Assembly: GCA_000230955.3 (NCBI GenBank) | Contig: CP007060.1 | Coordinates: forward strand, 868,001-932,000 | Direction of reading: 5' to 3' | Length of the DNA stretch: 64,000 bases | Source of the DNA: Halobacterium sp. DL1 | GTDB lineage: Archaea; Halobacteriota; Halobacteria; Halobacteriales; Halobacteriaceae | Notes under the pieces: model-generated | What the model saw: the letters and a program-made list of their open reading frames with translations, nothing else | Told to the model about the DNA's origin: nothing | The model's database searches: none | Shown here: positions 7,293 through 14,754 of the stretch, piece by piece | Layout of the letters: each line of letters opens with the position of its first letter | Numbering within the stretch: position 1 is the stretch's first letter | Made by a program: the position numbers and the translations under genes

Positions 7293-8111
7293 ATGGAGAA
7301 GGTCGCGCTCATCACTGGTTGTTCCTCGGGAATCGGCGACGCGACGGCGCGTTCGCTGCTGAACGAGGAGTGGACGGTCGTCGCCACCGCGCGCGACACC
7401 GAGGACATCGCGGCGCTCGCGGAAGCCGGCTGCGACACGGCCGAACTCGACGTGACGAAGCCGGCCCAGTGCGAGAACGTCGTCGAGGACACCGTCGACC
7501 AGCACGGCCGGCTGGACTGCCTCGTGAACAACGCGGGGTACGCACAGCTCGGACCGCTGGAGGACGTGCCGACGCGGGCGCTCCACCGCCAGTTCGACGT
7601 GAATGTCTACGGGCCGCACCGACTCGTCCGGGCGGCGCTCCCGCACATGCGGAACCGCGGGGATGGGACCATCGTGAACGTCTCCAGCGTCTCCGGCCGG
7701 GTCGCCACGCCGGGGATGGGCGCGTACAACGGCTCGAAGTTCGCCCTCGAGGGGATGAGCGACGCGCTCAGGAGTGAGGTGTCCCAGTTCGGCGTGGACG
7801 TCGCGCTCGTCGAACCCGGGCCGGTCGAAACGTCGTTCGGCGACCGCGCAGAGAGCCACGTCGACGACCTGGACCCGAGCGGCGTCTACGAGACCATCTA
7901 CGAGTTCTTCGAGGACGCGAGTGCGGTCAACGGCGCGGGCGCCGTGCCCCCCGAGCGCGTCGCCGAGGTCATCACCGAGGCGGCGGTCAGCCCGAACCCG
8001 AAGGCCCGCTATCCCGTCGCACGCGCTGGACGGTACGGCGTCGCCGCGCGATTCCTCCCCGACAGCTGGCGGGACGCGATGTACGGCCTCGCGCTGAAGT
8101 ACTTGCACTGA
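7293..8111 (+). CDS. SDR-family oxidoreductase
   Basis: The 272-residue protein is a classical short-chain dehydrogenase. It has the nucleotide-binding TGCSSGIG at residues 8-15, NNAG near 75, a catalytic serine in NVSSVSGR and the YNGSK catalytic Tyr/Lys pair near 147. Family members reduce or oxidise ketones and alcohols with NAD(P)H. The C-terminal 80 residues resemble the group that acts on lipids or retinoid-like substrates, but the substrate cannot be read from the sequence. The gene stands alone, with its own TATA-like box. Confidence 0.9.
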   Translation: MEKVALITGCSSGIGDATARSLLNEEWTVVATARDTEDIAALAEAGCDTAELDVTKPAQCENVVEDTVDQHGRLDCLVNNAGYAQLGPLEDVPTRALHRQFDVNVYGPHRLVRAALPHMRNRGDGTIVNVSSVSGRVATPGMGAYNGSKFALEGMSDALRSEVSQFGVDVALVEPGPVETSFGDRAESHVDDLDPSGVYETIYEFFEDASAVNGAGAVPPERVAEVITEAAVSPNPKARYPVARAGRYGVAARFLPDSWRDAMYGLALKYLH

Positions 8112-8187
8112 CCAGGCGGGCTGTTCGCCCCCGCTGACGGCAGTTCAGGGGTAACTGGTCACCGAACACCGTATCCGTGCAAACAGC

Positions 8188-8195
8188 GTTAATCG
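8188..8195 (+). promoter_or_regulatory. TATA-like box of the small lipoprotein gene
   Basis: GTTAATCG is centred 26-27 bases before the ATG at 8218. Confidence 0.45.
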
Positions 8196-8217
8196 GGCGG
8201 ATTCCGTCGAGTCGACC

Positions 8218-8406
8218 ATGCACCGAAGACGGCTGCTCGCAGCGACAGGGACCGTCGTCACAGCGCTGATCGCCGGCTGTGGGTCGCCCGGCGAGGAGGG
8301 TGAAGAGGGCGGAGAGGGCGACGGAGGCGGTGGTGAGGGCGAGTCCGGTGGAGAGGGCGGTGAGGACCGGGCCGAACCCGGCCAGTTCGGTCCGCGGGAC
8401 GCCTGA
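8218..8406 (+). CDS. Small Tat-exported lipoprotein, 62 aa
   Basis: The N-terminus MHRRRLLAATGTVVTALIAGC has twin arginines, a hydrophobic stretch and a lipobox (LIAGC), so the cysteine is the likely lipidated residue after Tat export. The mature part is only about 42 residues of Gly/Glu/Ser low complexity (GEEGGEGDGGGGEGESGGEG) with no folded domain. It may be a surface tether, or a decayed lipoprotein. The TATA-like box at correct spacing argues that it is expressed. Confidence 0.65.
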   Translation: MHRRRLLAATGTVVTALIAGCGSPGEEGEEGGEGDGGGGEGESGGEGGEDRAEPGQFGPRDA

Positions 8407-8520
8407 CAGCGACGAACGTTCTCACTTGTGTCCTGGCCTCGGTGCTTCGCAGTCGAGGCGTGGGGCCTCGTTCTGCAATAAATAACTGACCGCCGGGTTT
8501 CCCTGGCATCCGGGCCCGAC

Positions 8521-9879
8521 TTACGGGCCGGGCCGGGTCGGGAAGTCCTGGAGCGCGCTACTCGCGGCGCCGTAGGCGGGCGCGCCGCCGTGGATGTCGG
8601 TCGGCTGGCTCATCGGCTGCTGCTGTTCGAACCCCTGCCCCTGGGGTGGCTGGACCGAGCCCTGCTGCTGTGGTGGAATCTGAGACTGCTGCTGTGGCGG
8701 GAGGGAGCCCTGCTGCTCTGACGGAAAGGGTCGCTGCTGCTGTCGTGGCGGCGACTGCTGGTGCTGAGGAGATTGAAACGAACCCTGCTGTCGACGCGGC
8801 TGCTGGGAGCCCTGCTGCTGTCGAGGCTGTTGCTGCCGGGGCTGCTGCTGGCCCCGCTGCTGTGGCGGCATCGAGCCCTGGGACTGCTGCGGTGGCTGGC
8901 TCGGGCTCTGCTGCTGTGGCGGGAGCGAGCCCTGACCCTGCTGTGACTGACCGGAGCTCTGTTGCTGTGGCGGGAGCGGGCCCTGGGCCTGCTGTGGCGG
9001 AATCGAGCCCTGCTGCTGTGGCCGGAACGACTGCGGCTGCTGGCGGAACTGCCCGGAGCCACCCTGGAGCGAACCCTGGGTGGACTGGATGGGCTGCGCG
9101 ACGTCCTGGGGAAGACCCTGGGGTGCGCTGATCGGCGACGAGACGTCCTGCGGGATTCCCTGGGACTGCCCCATTCCCTGGGTCGGGGCCATCGCCTGGG
9201 GAGCACCTCCCTGGATCTCTATCTGTGACCTGCCGCTCTCGGAGCCCGACATCGACCGGCTGCCGCCCTGCTGGCCGCCGATCATCTGTCCCGCGCCCTG
9301 GGACTGCGACCCCTGGGGCTGGCTCATCGTCGCCGGAACCTGGTTCCGGACCTCGGTCTGGAGGTGGGACTCGAGGAAGTAGAGCTGGGTGTCCACCTCA
9401 CGAGAGATCTCGGTGAACAGGTCGGCGGTGTCCTCGTCGCCGAGCTTGGCTGCCTGTTCGATGGCGTCCCGGAGGAAACTCGCGTGGTGGCCGACGTGGT
9501 CGGCCAGCCACTCGATGTACTCGACGTCGTCGACAGCCTCGACCGGCGGCTCGGGGATGCGGCTGGTCTTCGCGGCGATGCGCGTCGTCCCCATCGCCTG
9601 CCCGCCGAGCGCGGTGACGCGTTCGGCGAGCAGGTCGACGTGCTCGGAGAGCGTCTCCGCGATCTCGTCGAACAGGAGGTGGAGCTGGAAGAACTCCCGG
9701 CCCTTGACGTTCCAGTGGGCGAACTTGGCCTGCGACTGCAGGTCGGTGGTGTCGGCGAGCGCCTGGTTCAGCGTCTGGATCACCGGCACGCGGCTCTCCT
9801 CGGAGAGGTTGACGGCTGTCGAGTAGAGGTTCGTTTGCGGCGCCTTGCTACGCGAATTTCGCTGTTGTTGTTGTGACAT
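8521..9879 (-). CDS. dps: Dps-type ferritin with a ~267-residue Gln/Pro/Ser-rich tail
   Basis: Residues 1 to about 183 are a complete Dps, the miniferritin that oxidises and stores iron and protects DNA. The ferroxidase residues are in place: His55 (AHWNVKG), His67, Asp71, then Asp82 and Glu86 in HVDLLAERVTALGG. From about 185 to 452 the protein turns into a low-complexity tail built on QGS(L/I/M)PPQQQ-like repeats with many QQQ runs. The tail has no Lys, scattered Arg and few acids, which is opposite to the acidic proteome around it. Usual Dps length is 160-185 residues. Start chosen at ATG 9879, preceded by GGAGGT; the upstream MPIEER frame is the leader. The tail is translated in frame with no break. 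Confidence 0.93.
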   Translation of the reverse strand: MSQQQQRNSRSKAPQTNLYSTAVNLSEESRVPVIQTLNQALADTTDLQSQAKFAHWNVKGREFFQLHLLFDEIAETLSEHVDLLAERVTALGGQAMGTTRIAAKTSRIPEPPVEAVDDVEYIEWLADHVGHHASFLRDAIEQAAKLGDEDTADLFTEISREVDTQLYFLESHLQTEVRNQVPATMSQPQGSQSQGAGQMIGGQQGGSRSMSGSESGRSQIEIQGGAPQAMAPTQGMGQSQGIPQDVSSPISAPQGLPQDVAQPIQSTQGSLQGGSGQFRQQPQSFRPQQQGSIPPQQAQGPLPPQQQSSGQSQQGQGSLPPQQQSPSQPPQQSQGSMPPQQRGQQQPRQQQPRQQQGSQQPRRQQGSFQSPQHQQSPPRQQQRPFPSEQQGSLPPQQQSQIPPQQQGSVQPPQGQGFEQQQPMSQPTDIHGGAPAYGAASSALQDFPTRPGP

Positions 9880-9896
9880 GTGGAGCAGACCTCCAC
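9880..9896 (-). promoter_or_regulatory. Shine-Dalgarno hairpin directly before the dps start codon
   Basis: In the minus-strand transcript, GTGGAG-GTCTG-CTCCAC forms a perfect 6-bp stem with a 5-base loop ending exactly at the ATG. The stem contains most of the Shine-Dalgarno motif GGAGGT (9894-9889), so folding would hide the ribosome-binding site. Confidence 0.55.
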
Positions 9897-9962
9897 GCTC
9901 TTCTATCGGCAATTGCAGGGAAAACTGTACTCGGCAAGTAGTTATCAGCTACTCCCCAGTCG

Positions 9963-10008
9963 GGAACTGCGTCGGTTAGCGTCCCCTTTCTGTTGACAGG
10001 AACTGCGT
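9963..10008. repeat. Direct repeat GGAACTGCGT upstream of dps
   Basis: The 10-mer GGAACTGCGT occurs at 9963-9972 and again at 9999-10008, 36 bases apart, in the gap between dps and the ATPase gene. It could be a paired operator for dps, whose start is 84 bases away; the second copy touches the stop region of the ATPase gene. Confidence 0.35.
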
Positions 10009-10009
10009 T

Positions 10010-11041
10010 CTAGTCGAGACAGGCGGCGACGACGCGCAGCGGGCGCTCGCCGCGGACCTCCTCGGCGAGCAGCGGGACGCGTTTCACGTCCGGCCCGCGG
10101 AAGAGGTCCTGGGCCCGCGCGAGCGCCCCCTGCTGGACCTCCCAGCGGCGGGCGCAGAACTCGCAGTCCTCGTGGTTCGGCGCGACGAACGCTTCCGTCG
10201 GGACGTCCGCGACGTCCGCCAGCGGCTCCATCACGCGGTTCACGACGACGGTGCCGACCGGCACGCCGTACTCGTCGAGGCGGGCGACGAGTCGCTCGGA
10301 CTCCATGACGCTCATCTCCTCGGGCACCAGCACCACGCGGAAGTCCGTGCGGGCGGGGTCCGTGAGGACTGCTCGCAGACGCTCGACGCGCTCCTTGACG
10401 GCGTCCAGGTCGCCGAAGCCCTGTTCGTCCTCTCCCTCGCCCTGCCCGAACATCCCCTTCAGGCCGTCCATCATCCCGCCCAGCCGCTCGCGGACCTGCA
10501 TCATCCGCCCGACCATCGAGTCCAGCACCTCCGGGAGTTCCAGCAGGCGGAGCGTGTGGCCGGTGGGCGCGGTGTCGACGACGACGCGGTCGAAGCGCTC
10601 GTCGTCCATGTACTCCAGCAGCAACTGCATCGCCGCTGCCTCGTCCGCGCCGGGCATCATCGCCGCGTCGTCGGCGCTGTCGCCCGCTGTCCCGCCGAGG
10701 AGCGCGTCCATCCCGCCGGCGAAGCCGCCGTCCTGCCCGAACATCCCCGCCTGCGAGAGCGCGTCGTCCGGGTCTATCTCGACCGCCCACAGCGGCCTGT
10801 CGTCGAACACCTGCGCGGGTCGGGCCGGCACCTCGACGCCGAGCGTGTCCGACAGCGAGTGCGCGGGGTCGGTGGAGACGACCAGAGTCGCCGTCCCTTC
10901 GTTCGCGCTGGCGAGCGCCGTCGCCGCCGCCATCGTCGTCTTCCCGACGCCGCCCTTCCCGCCGTACAGCACGTACTCCGCGGTGCCCGCAGTCACGCCG
11001 GGGTCGAGCGAGTCGACCGCCTCGACCTCGAGTTCGTCCAT
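10010..11041 (-). CDS. Get3/ArsA-like ATPase (TRC40 family)
   Basis: The 343-residue protein has the deviant Walker A loop GGKGGVGKTT (about residues 27-36), switch regions STDPAHSLSD and VVDTAPTGHTLRLLELP, and a CEFC pair near residue 300 that matches the zinc-binding cysteines of Get3 dimers. Get3 targets tail-anchored membrane proteins; ArsA drives arsenite export. Lack of an arsB/arsD neighbourhood and the CxxC pair favour the Get3-like role. The Met/Gly-rich insert (about 165-215: GGMMDGLKGMFGQGEGEDE) could be the client-binding part. Start is ATG 11041. Confidence 0.9.
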   Translation of the reverse strand: MDELEVEAVDSLDPGVTAGTAEYVLYGGKGGVGKTTMAAATALASANEGTATLVVSTDPAHSLSDTLGVEVPARPAQVFDDRPLWAVEIDPDDALSQAGMFGQDGGFAGGMDALLGGTAGDSADDAAMMPGADEAAAMQLLLEYMDDERFDRVVVDTAPTGHTLRLLELPEVLDSMVGRMMQVRERLGGMMDGLKGMFGQGEGEDEQGFGDLDAVKERVERLRAVLTDPARTDFRVVLVPEEMSVMESERLVARLDEYGVPVGTVVVNRVMEPLADVADVPTEAFVAPNHEDCEFCARRWEVQQGALARAQDLFRGPDVKRVPLLAEEVRGERPLRVVAACLD

Positions 11042-11122
11042 GCCCCGGGATGAGCGACCCAGCGGGGTCAATCCGTCGGTCGAACGAGGCTCAGCCAGGC
11101 GCGGGCCGACGGCGCCCCGCGC

Positions 11123-12223
11123 TCAGCCGAAGTAGTCCGCGAGTCGGTCGGCGGCTTCCTCGACGCGCGGGGAGACGAGCGCGAAGCGGAGCCAGTCGTC
11201 GCGGGTTGACCCGAACCCCGAACCGGGCATCCCCGCGACGCCCGCCTCGTCGATGAGTTCGAACGTGTTCTCCAGGCTCCCGGGGAAGTCGGGGAACCGC
11301 GCCAGCACGTAGAACGCGCCGTCCGGCGTCGTGTACTCGGCGCCCGCGTCGTCCAGCGCGTCGGTGAACGTCGCCACGCGCTCGCGCAGCAGGTCCCGGC
11401 TCTCCCGGTAGTAGTCGGGGTCCGTCTCCCGGAGCGCGTGCAAGACGGCGGCCTGTGGGGGGCGACTCGACGTCACGTTCGTCAGCATGTGCCGGGACTT
11501 CATCGGCTCCGTGTGCTGCTCGTGGGCGATGGTGTAGCCCACGCGGAACCCCGTCATGGCGAGCGACTTCGAGAAGGAGTTCGTGACGATGCGGTGCTCC
11601 GAGTCGAACTCGAGTGCGCTCGTGAACTCCCCGGAGAAGTCGAAGTGGTCGTACACCTCGTCGCTCACCAGGATGGCGTCGTTCTCCTCCGCGATGGCGA
11701 CGAGCTCCGTCATCGTCGCCTCGTCGTACACCGCGCCAGTCGGGTTGTTCGGCGTGTTCACGATGATGCACGCGGTGTCCTCGCCGACCACGTCGCGGAC
11801 CGCCGCGGGGTCGAGGCTGCCGTCGGTCTCGGTCTCGACGAACCGCTGGGTGCCGCCGAGCATCGTCGTCTTCCCGGGGTAGTAGGGGTAGACAGGGTCG
11901 GCCATCACCACCTCGTCGCCGGCGTCGCGCTCCAGCGCGCGCGCCATCGCGAGGTAGTTCGCGCCGCCGCCGCCGTTCGTGATAACGACCTGCTCCACCG
12001 GAACCTGGCGGCGCGAGGCGATCTCCTCGCGGAGTTCCCGCAGGCCGTCGCTGGGCGGGTACTGGAACGCCGCGCCGCCCTGGTCGGCGTACTCGTGGAG
12101 GCCCTCGGCGACCGCGGGGGGTGACCCCCAGTCCGGGTTGCCCGAGACCATGTCGATGACGTCGCCGTCCGCGCGGGCCGCGTACTGCATCACGCGGAAG
12201 AACAGCGGCTCCTCGTACTCCAT
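11123..12223 (-). CDS. PLP-dependent class I/II aminotransferase
   Basis: The 366-residue protein has the fold-type I pattern: NTPNNPTGAVYD, SDEVYDHF and the PLP-lysine region TNSFSKSLAMTGFRVGY (Lys at about residue 225), with the substrate-carboxylate Arg toward the C-terminus (WLRFALV). It transfers amino groups between an amino acid and a 2-oxoacid. The closest groups by eye are aspartate/aromatic aminotransferase-like proteins; the substrate is uncertain. Start ATG 12223 gives MEYEEPLFFRVMQYA. Confidence 0.88.
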   Translation of the reverse strand: MEYEEPLFFRVMQYAARADGDVIDMVSGNPDWGSPPAVAEGLHEYADQGGAAFQYPPSDGLRELREEIASRRQVPVEQVVITNGGGGANYLAMARALERDAGDEVVMADPVYPYYPGKTTMLGGTQRFVETETDGSLDPAAVRDVVGEDTACIIVNTPNNPTGAVYDEATMTELVAIAEENDAILVSDEVYDHFDFSGEFTSALEFDSEHRIVTNSFSKSLAMTGFRVGYTIAHEQHTEPMKSRHMLTNVTSSRPPQAAVLHALRETDPDYYRESRDLLRERVATFTDALDDAGAEYTTPDGAFYVLARFPDFPGSLENTFELIDEAGVAGMPGSGFGSTRDDWLRFALVSPRVEEAADRLADYFG

Positions 12224-12319
12224 ACGGGAGAGTCCGTGCCGGAGTACGTGTGTCTTTCGCCAGACAGTGGTCGTCCGGGCGCCCGTAGCTTCTTGTCCCA
12301 TCCCGCGGTAATTCGTGGT

Positions 12320-12835
12320 ATGCGCGAGTTCGCCGCCGACCCGCCGGTCGAGGAGACGCTCGGCGACGCCCTCCGGGAGGCCGGCCACACCCTCGCCACC
12401 GCGGAGTCCTGCACCGGTGGCCTCGCCGGGTCGCTGCTCACAGACGTGCCCGGCTCGAGCGACTACTTCGACCGCGGCGTCGTCACGTACACGTACGACG
12501 CCAAACTCGCTCTCGGCGTCGCCCGCGAGGCGCTCGACGAACACGGCGCCGTCAGCGAACCGGTCGCCCGCCAGATGGCGCGGGCCGTCCGCGACAGCGC
12601 TGGCACGACGTGGGGGGTCTCCACGACCGGCATCGCCGGGCCGTCCGGCGGAACCGACGAGAAACCCGTCGGCAGCGTCTACGTCGGCGTCGCCTACGCA
12701 GGCGACTGGGGGACCCAGTCCTCGTACGCCACCGTCGAACAGCACGTATTCGACGGCGACCGGCGTGAAATCAAGGAGCAAATCGCCCGCCGGGCGCTCG
12801 ATGCGGTGGCGGACGAACTCGAAACCGTCACGTAG
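12320..12835 (+). CDS. CinA C-terminal domain amidase (PncC-like)
   Basis: The 171-residue protein is a stand-alone CinA C-terminal domain, a nicotinamide-nucleotide amidase that deamidates NMN to NaMN and recycles pyridine nucleotides. Landmarks are ATAESCTGGLAGSLLTDVPG (nucleophile Ser in ESCTGG), RGVVTYTYDAK and TTGIAGPSGGT. The N-terminal molybdopterin-binding-like domain of full CinA is absent, as in E. coli YgaD/PncC. It is divergent from the aminotransferase gene. Confidence 0.88.
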   Translation: MREFAADPPVEETLGDALREAGHTLATAESCTGGLAGSLLTDVPGSSDYFDRGVVTYTYDAKLALGVAREALDEHGAVSEPVARQMARAVRDSAGTTWGVSTTGIAGPSGGTDEKPVGSVYVGVAYAGDWGTQSSYATVEQHVFDGDRREIKEQIARRALDAVADELETVT

Positions 12836-12855
12836 CCCCGGGGTCAGTTTTCGCT

Positions 12856-13356
12856 GTGAACAAGGGAGACCACGTCCTTAACGGCGCGTTGCTGGCCGTC
12901 GGACTCGGCTACGTTCTCTACCCGTCGGGGGGCGTCGAGACGCTCCGGACCATCGCGGCCGTGCTCATCCCGGTCGTGCTCGGCGCGCTGTTTCCGGACG
13001 TGGACACGGACTTCGGGAAACACCGCAAGACGCTGCACAACCTCCCTGTGCTGGCGCTGCTCTACGCGTTCCCGCTCTACTTCGGCAACCTCCAGTACGT
13101 CTGGGTCGGCGTGCTCACCCACTACGTGCTCGACGTGGTCGGGAGCAAGCGCGGCATCGCGCTGTTCTACCCGTTCTCCCCGTTGGAGTACGGCCTCCCG
13201 GTCGGCGTCGCCACGGTCTCGAACTACGCCACGTTCGTCACCGTCGTCATCACGGCGGTCGAACTCGTCGTCGTCGCAGTCGTCGTCCACGTCGCGCCAG
13301 ACGTTCTCCCGAGCGAGGCGGTGAACGTGCTGATGCGGCTCACGAACGTCCTCTGA
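12856..13356 (+). CDS. YdjM/DUF457-type membrane-bound metal-dependent hydrolase
   Basis: Start GTG at 12856. The 166-residue protein has four or five membrane segments and the family pattern of histidines and aspartates near the membrane face: GDHVLNG at the N-terminus, LFPDVDTDFGKHRKTLHNL in the middle and LTHYVLDVVGSKRGIALFYPFSP. These match the YdjM group (LexA-regulated membrane hydrolases in bacteria), whose substrate is unknown. It lies 20 bases after the CinA-type gene and may share its transcript. Confidence 0.82.
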   Translation: MNKGDHVLNGALLAVGLGYVLYPSGGVETLRTIAAVLIPVVLGALFPDVDTDFGKHRKTLHNLPVLALLYAFPLYFGNLQYVWVGVLTHYVLDVVGSKRGIALFYPFSPLEYGLPVGVATVSNYATFVTVVITAVELVVVAVVVHVAPDVLPSEAVNVLMRLTNVL

Positions 13357-13378
13357 CCGCCTGAACAGCCCTCCAGCC

Positions 13379-13690
13379 TCAGCTCTCACCGTCCTCTTCT
13401 TCGGCGTGTCGCATCTTGAGCTGGGCGACGAGGTTGAGGTGCATGATGTGGAGGTGCATTCCGATGCCGTAGAGGAGCAACCCCATCCCGACGAAGATGG
13501 TCGGCATGAGTACGGCGTCGACGGCGCTCGGGACGCTGTCGAGGTTGTACGGCAGTCGCCCGACGACGGCGAGCAGGAAGGCGAACAGGATGACGCCGAG
13601 ACCAGCCCTGACGAACCGGGAGAACCGTCCCAGTTGCTGGATTCGTTCTTCGATTTCTGCGGTGCTGAGTTGGGCCTGGTTGTCTGGCAC
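13379..13690 (-). CDS. Small two-helix membrane protein, 103 aa
   Basis: An N-terminal helical segment (STAEIEERIQQLGRFSRFVR) is followed by two membrane helices (about residues 30-45 and 62-80) and a histidine-rich GIGMHLHIMHLNLVAQLKMRH, then an acidic end. No known domain. It converges with the YdjM-like gene. The His/Met cluster beside the second helix could bind metal, but nothing further supports this. Confidence 0.7.
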   Translation of the reverse strand: MPDNQAQLSTAEIEERIQQLGRFSRFVRAGLGVILFAFLLAVVGRLPYNLDSVPSAVDAVLMPTIFVGMGLLLYGIGMHLHIMHLNLVAQLKMRHAEEEDGES

Positions 13691-13709
13691 TGGCGGTCAC
13701 TCTCGACTG

Positions 13710-13811
13710 TCACTCGCTCGCCGACGCGAACGCCTCGCAGACCGCGTCGAGGTCGTCCGGGTCGAGAGCAGTGCCGACGCCGTCTAGGTCCTGCTGGGAT
13801 GTCCCGCTCAT
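13710..13811 (-). CDS. Possible small acidic protein, 33 aa
   Basis: ATG at 13811 opens 33 codons: MSGTSQQDLDGVGTALDPDD followed by an Ala/Glu-rich end with one Cys. Composition and codon choice fit the host, but the length is short and no ribosome site or TATA box is obvious. It may be a real micro-protein transcribed with the 13379-13690 gene just downstream, or chance. Confidence 0.35.
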   Translation of the reverse strand: MSGTSQQDLDGVGTALDPDDLDAVCEAFASASE

Positions 13812-13887
13812 CGACACAATCTTCGCCTGGTGGACGGACAAGGCGCGGGCTTGCAACCGCAAGAGCATACCGACAAACGAGAGTGAC

Positions 13888-14643
13888 TCAGTACACCGCG
13901 ACGTCGTCGAACTCGCCGCCGTAGGCGATGTGGCGCGGATGTGTCGGCTCCATCCCGGAGAGCAGCAGCCTGTCCACCTTCTCCCACGTGTTCTCGTAGA
14001 CGAGGTGGAGTTTCTCGACGAGACGGCGCCGGCGGTGGGTCAGGCCGTCGCGGTGTTCCGTCCACCGGTCCACGCCGGACTTGAGCGCGTCGACCAGGGC
14101 CCGTTCGCTGTCGATGTCCGCGTCGAACTCCGTCCACACCTCGCCGATCGTGGACGGGCGGTGGGCGTACGAGGAGGCGAACGTGGGGATGGCGTGTGCG
14201 TCGGCGAGCGTCGCCGCGCGTTGGTTGTGGTGGGAGAGGTGTTTCGGGTTGTACGTCTCCACGGCGTCGATGCGGTCGCGCAGTTCGCAGATGTCGGTGG
14301 CCGTGAGGCTCACCGTCAGGAACTCGGGGTGGGGGGCGAGCACCGCGGCGTCCTGCCACTGGCACTCCGCGAGCGCGCCGTCGAGTGTCACGAAGTCGGG
14401 GACGCCCTCCGAGAGGCCGACCGCGAGCACGTGCTTGCGGTCGCGGTACGAGCCGGTGAACACCTCGCGGCCCGGCACGACGAGCAGGTCCTCGTCGGAG
14501 AACTCCCGCGCGCGGTCCCGGATGTCGGGAAGTCGCGTGAAGTGCGGGGCGTACACCAGGACCTCGACGCCCGCTGCTTTCGCTCGACGCACGACTGCGT
14601 CGTCGAGCACCTTCACGTGGAGGTCGACCCGAGTCGTCGGCAC
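13888..14643 (-). CDS. PHP-like phosphoesterase family protein
   Basis: The 251-residue protein has a PHP-type barrel layout: RVDLHVKVLDD at the N-terminus, VYAPHFTRLP, VVPGREVFTG, VLAPHPEFLTV, VETYNPKHLSHHNQRA and FASSYAHRPSTIG. PHP enzymes hydrolyse phosphoesters or nucleic-acid ends using a trinuclear metal site. Here the first HxH is DLHVKV, so one metal ligand is missing, and the site may hold fewer metals. The C-terminal third (HRRRRLVEKLHLVYENTWEKVD) resembles the PHP-associated helical region. Substrate unknown. Confidence 0.75.
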   Translation of the reverse strand: MPTTRVDLHVKVLDDAVVRRAKAAGVEVLVYAPHFTRLPDIRDRAREFSDEDLLVVPGREVFTGSYRDRKHVLAVGLSEGVPDFVTLDGALAECQWQDAAVLAPHPEFLTVSLTATDICELRDRIDAVETYNPKHLSHHNQRAATLADAHAIPTFASSYAHRPSTIGEVWTEFDADIDSERALVDALKSGVDRWTEHRDGLTHRRRRLVEKLHLVYENTWEKVDRLLLSGMEPTHPRHIAYGGEFDDVAVY

Positions 14644-14725
14644 ACCGACCCGTTCGAACGCCCCTGATTAGCGATTTACGGTTCGCGCGTGAACCCCGTC
14701 CCCGTTGTCCCGGGTTCTGAGGCGA

Positions 14726-14732
14726 TTTATCC
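14726..14732 (+). promoter_or_regulatory. TATA-like box of the acyl-CoA dehydrogenase gene
   Basis: TTTATCC is centred 26 bases before the ATG at 14755, which also decides that start over an upstream in-frame ATG at 14689. Confidence 0.55.
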
Positions 14733-14754
14733 GGCTGGCGACCCACGCTACTGT

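Noticed and set aside
8600-9080. Repeated CTGCTGTGG-like units that look like a tandem repeat or CRISPR-like array
   Set aside because: There are no regular repeats with unique spacers; the pattern is the coding of the Gln/Pro-rich Dps tail.
10010-11041. Arsenite pump ATPase ArsA
   Set aside because: No arsenic genes are nearby and the CEFC zinc-type pair fits a Get3-like targeting factor better; I left the symbol blank.
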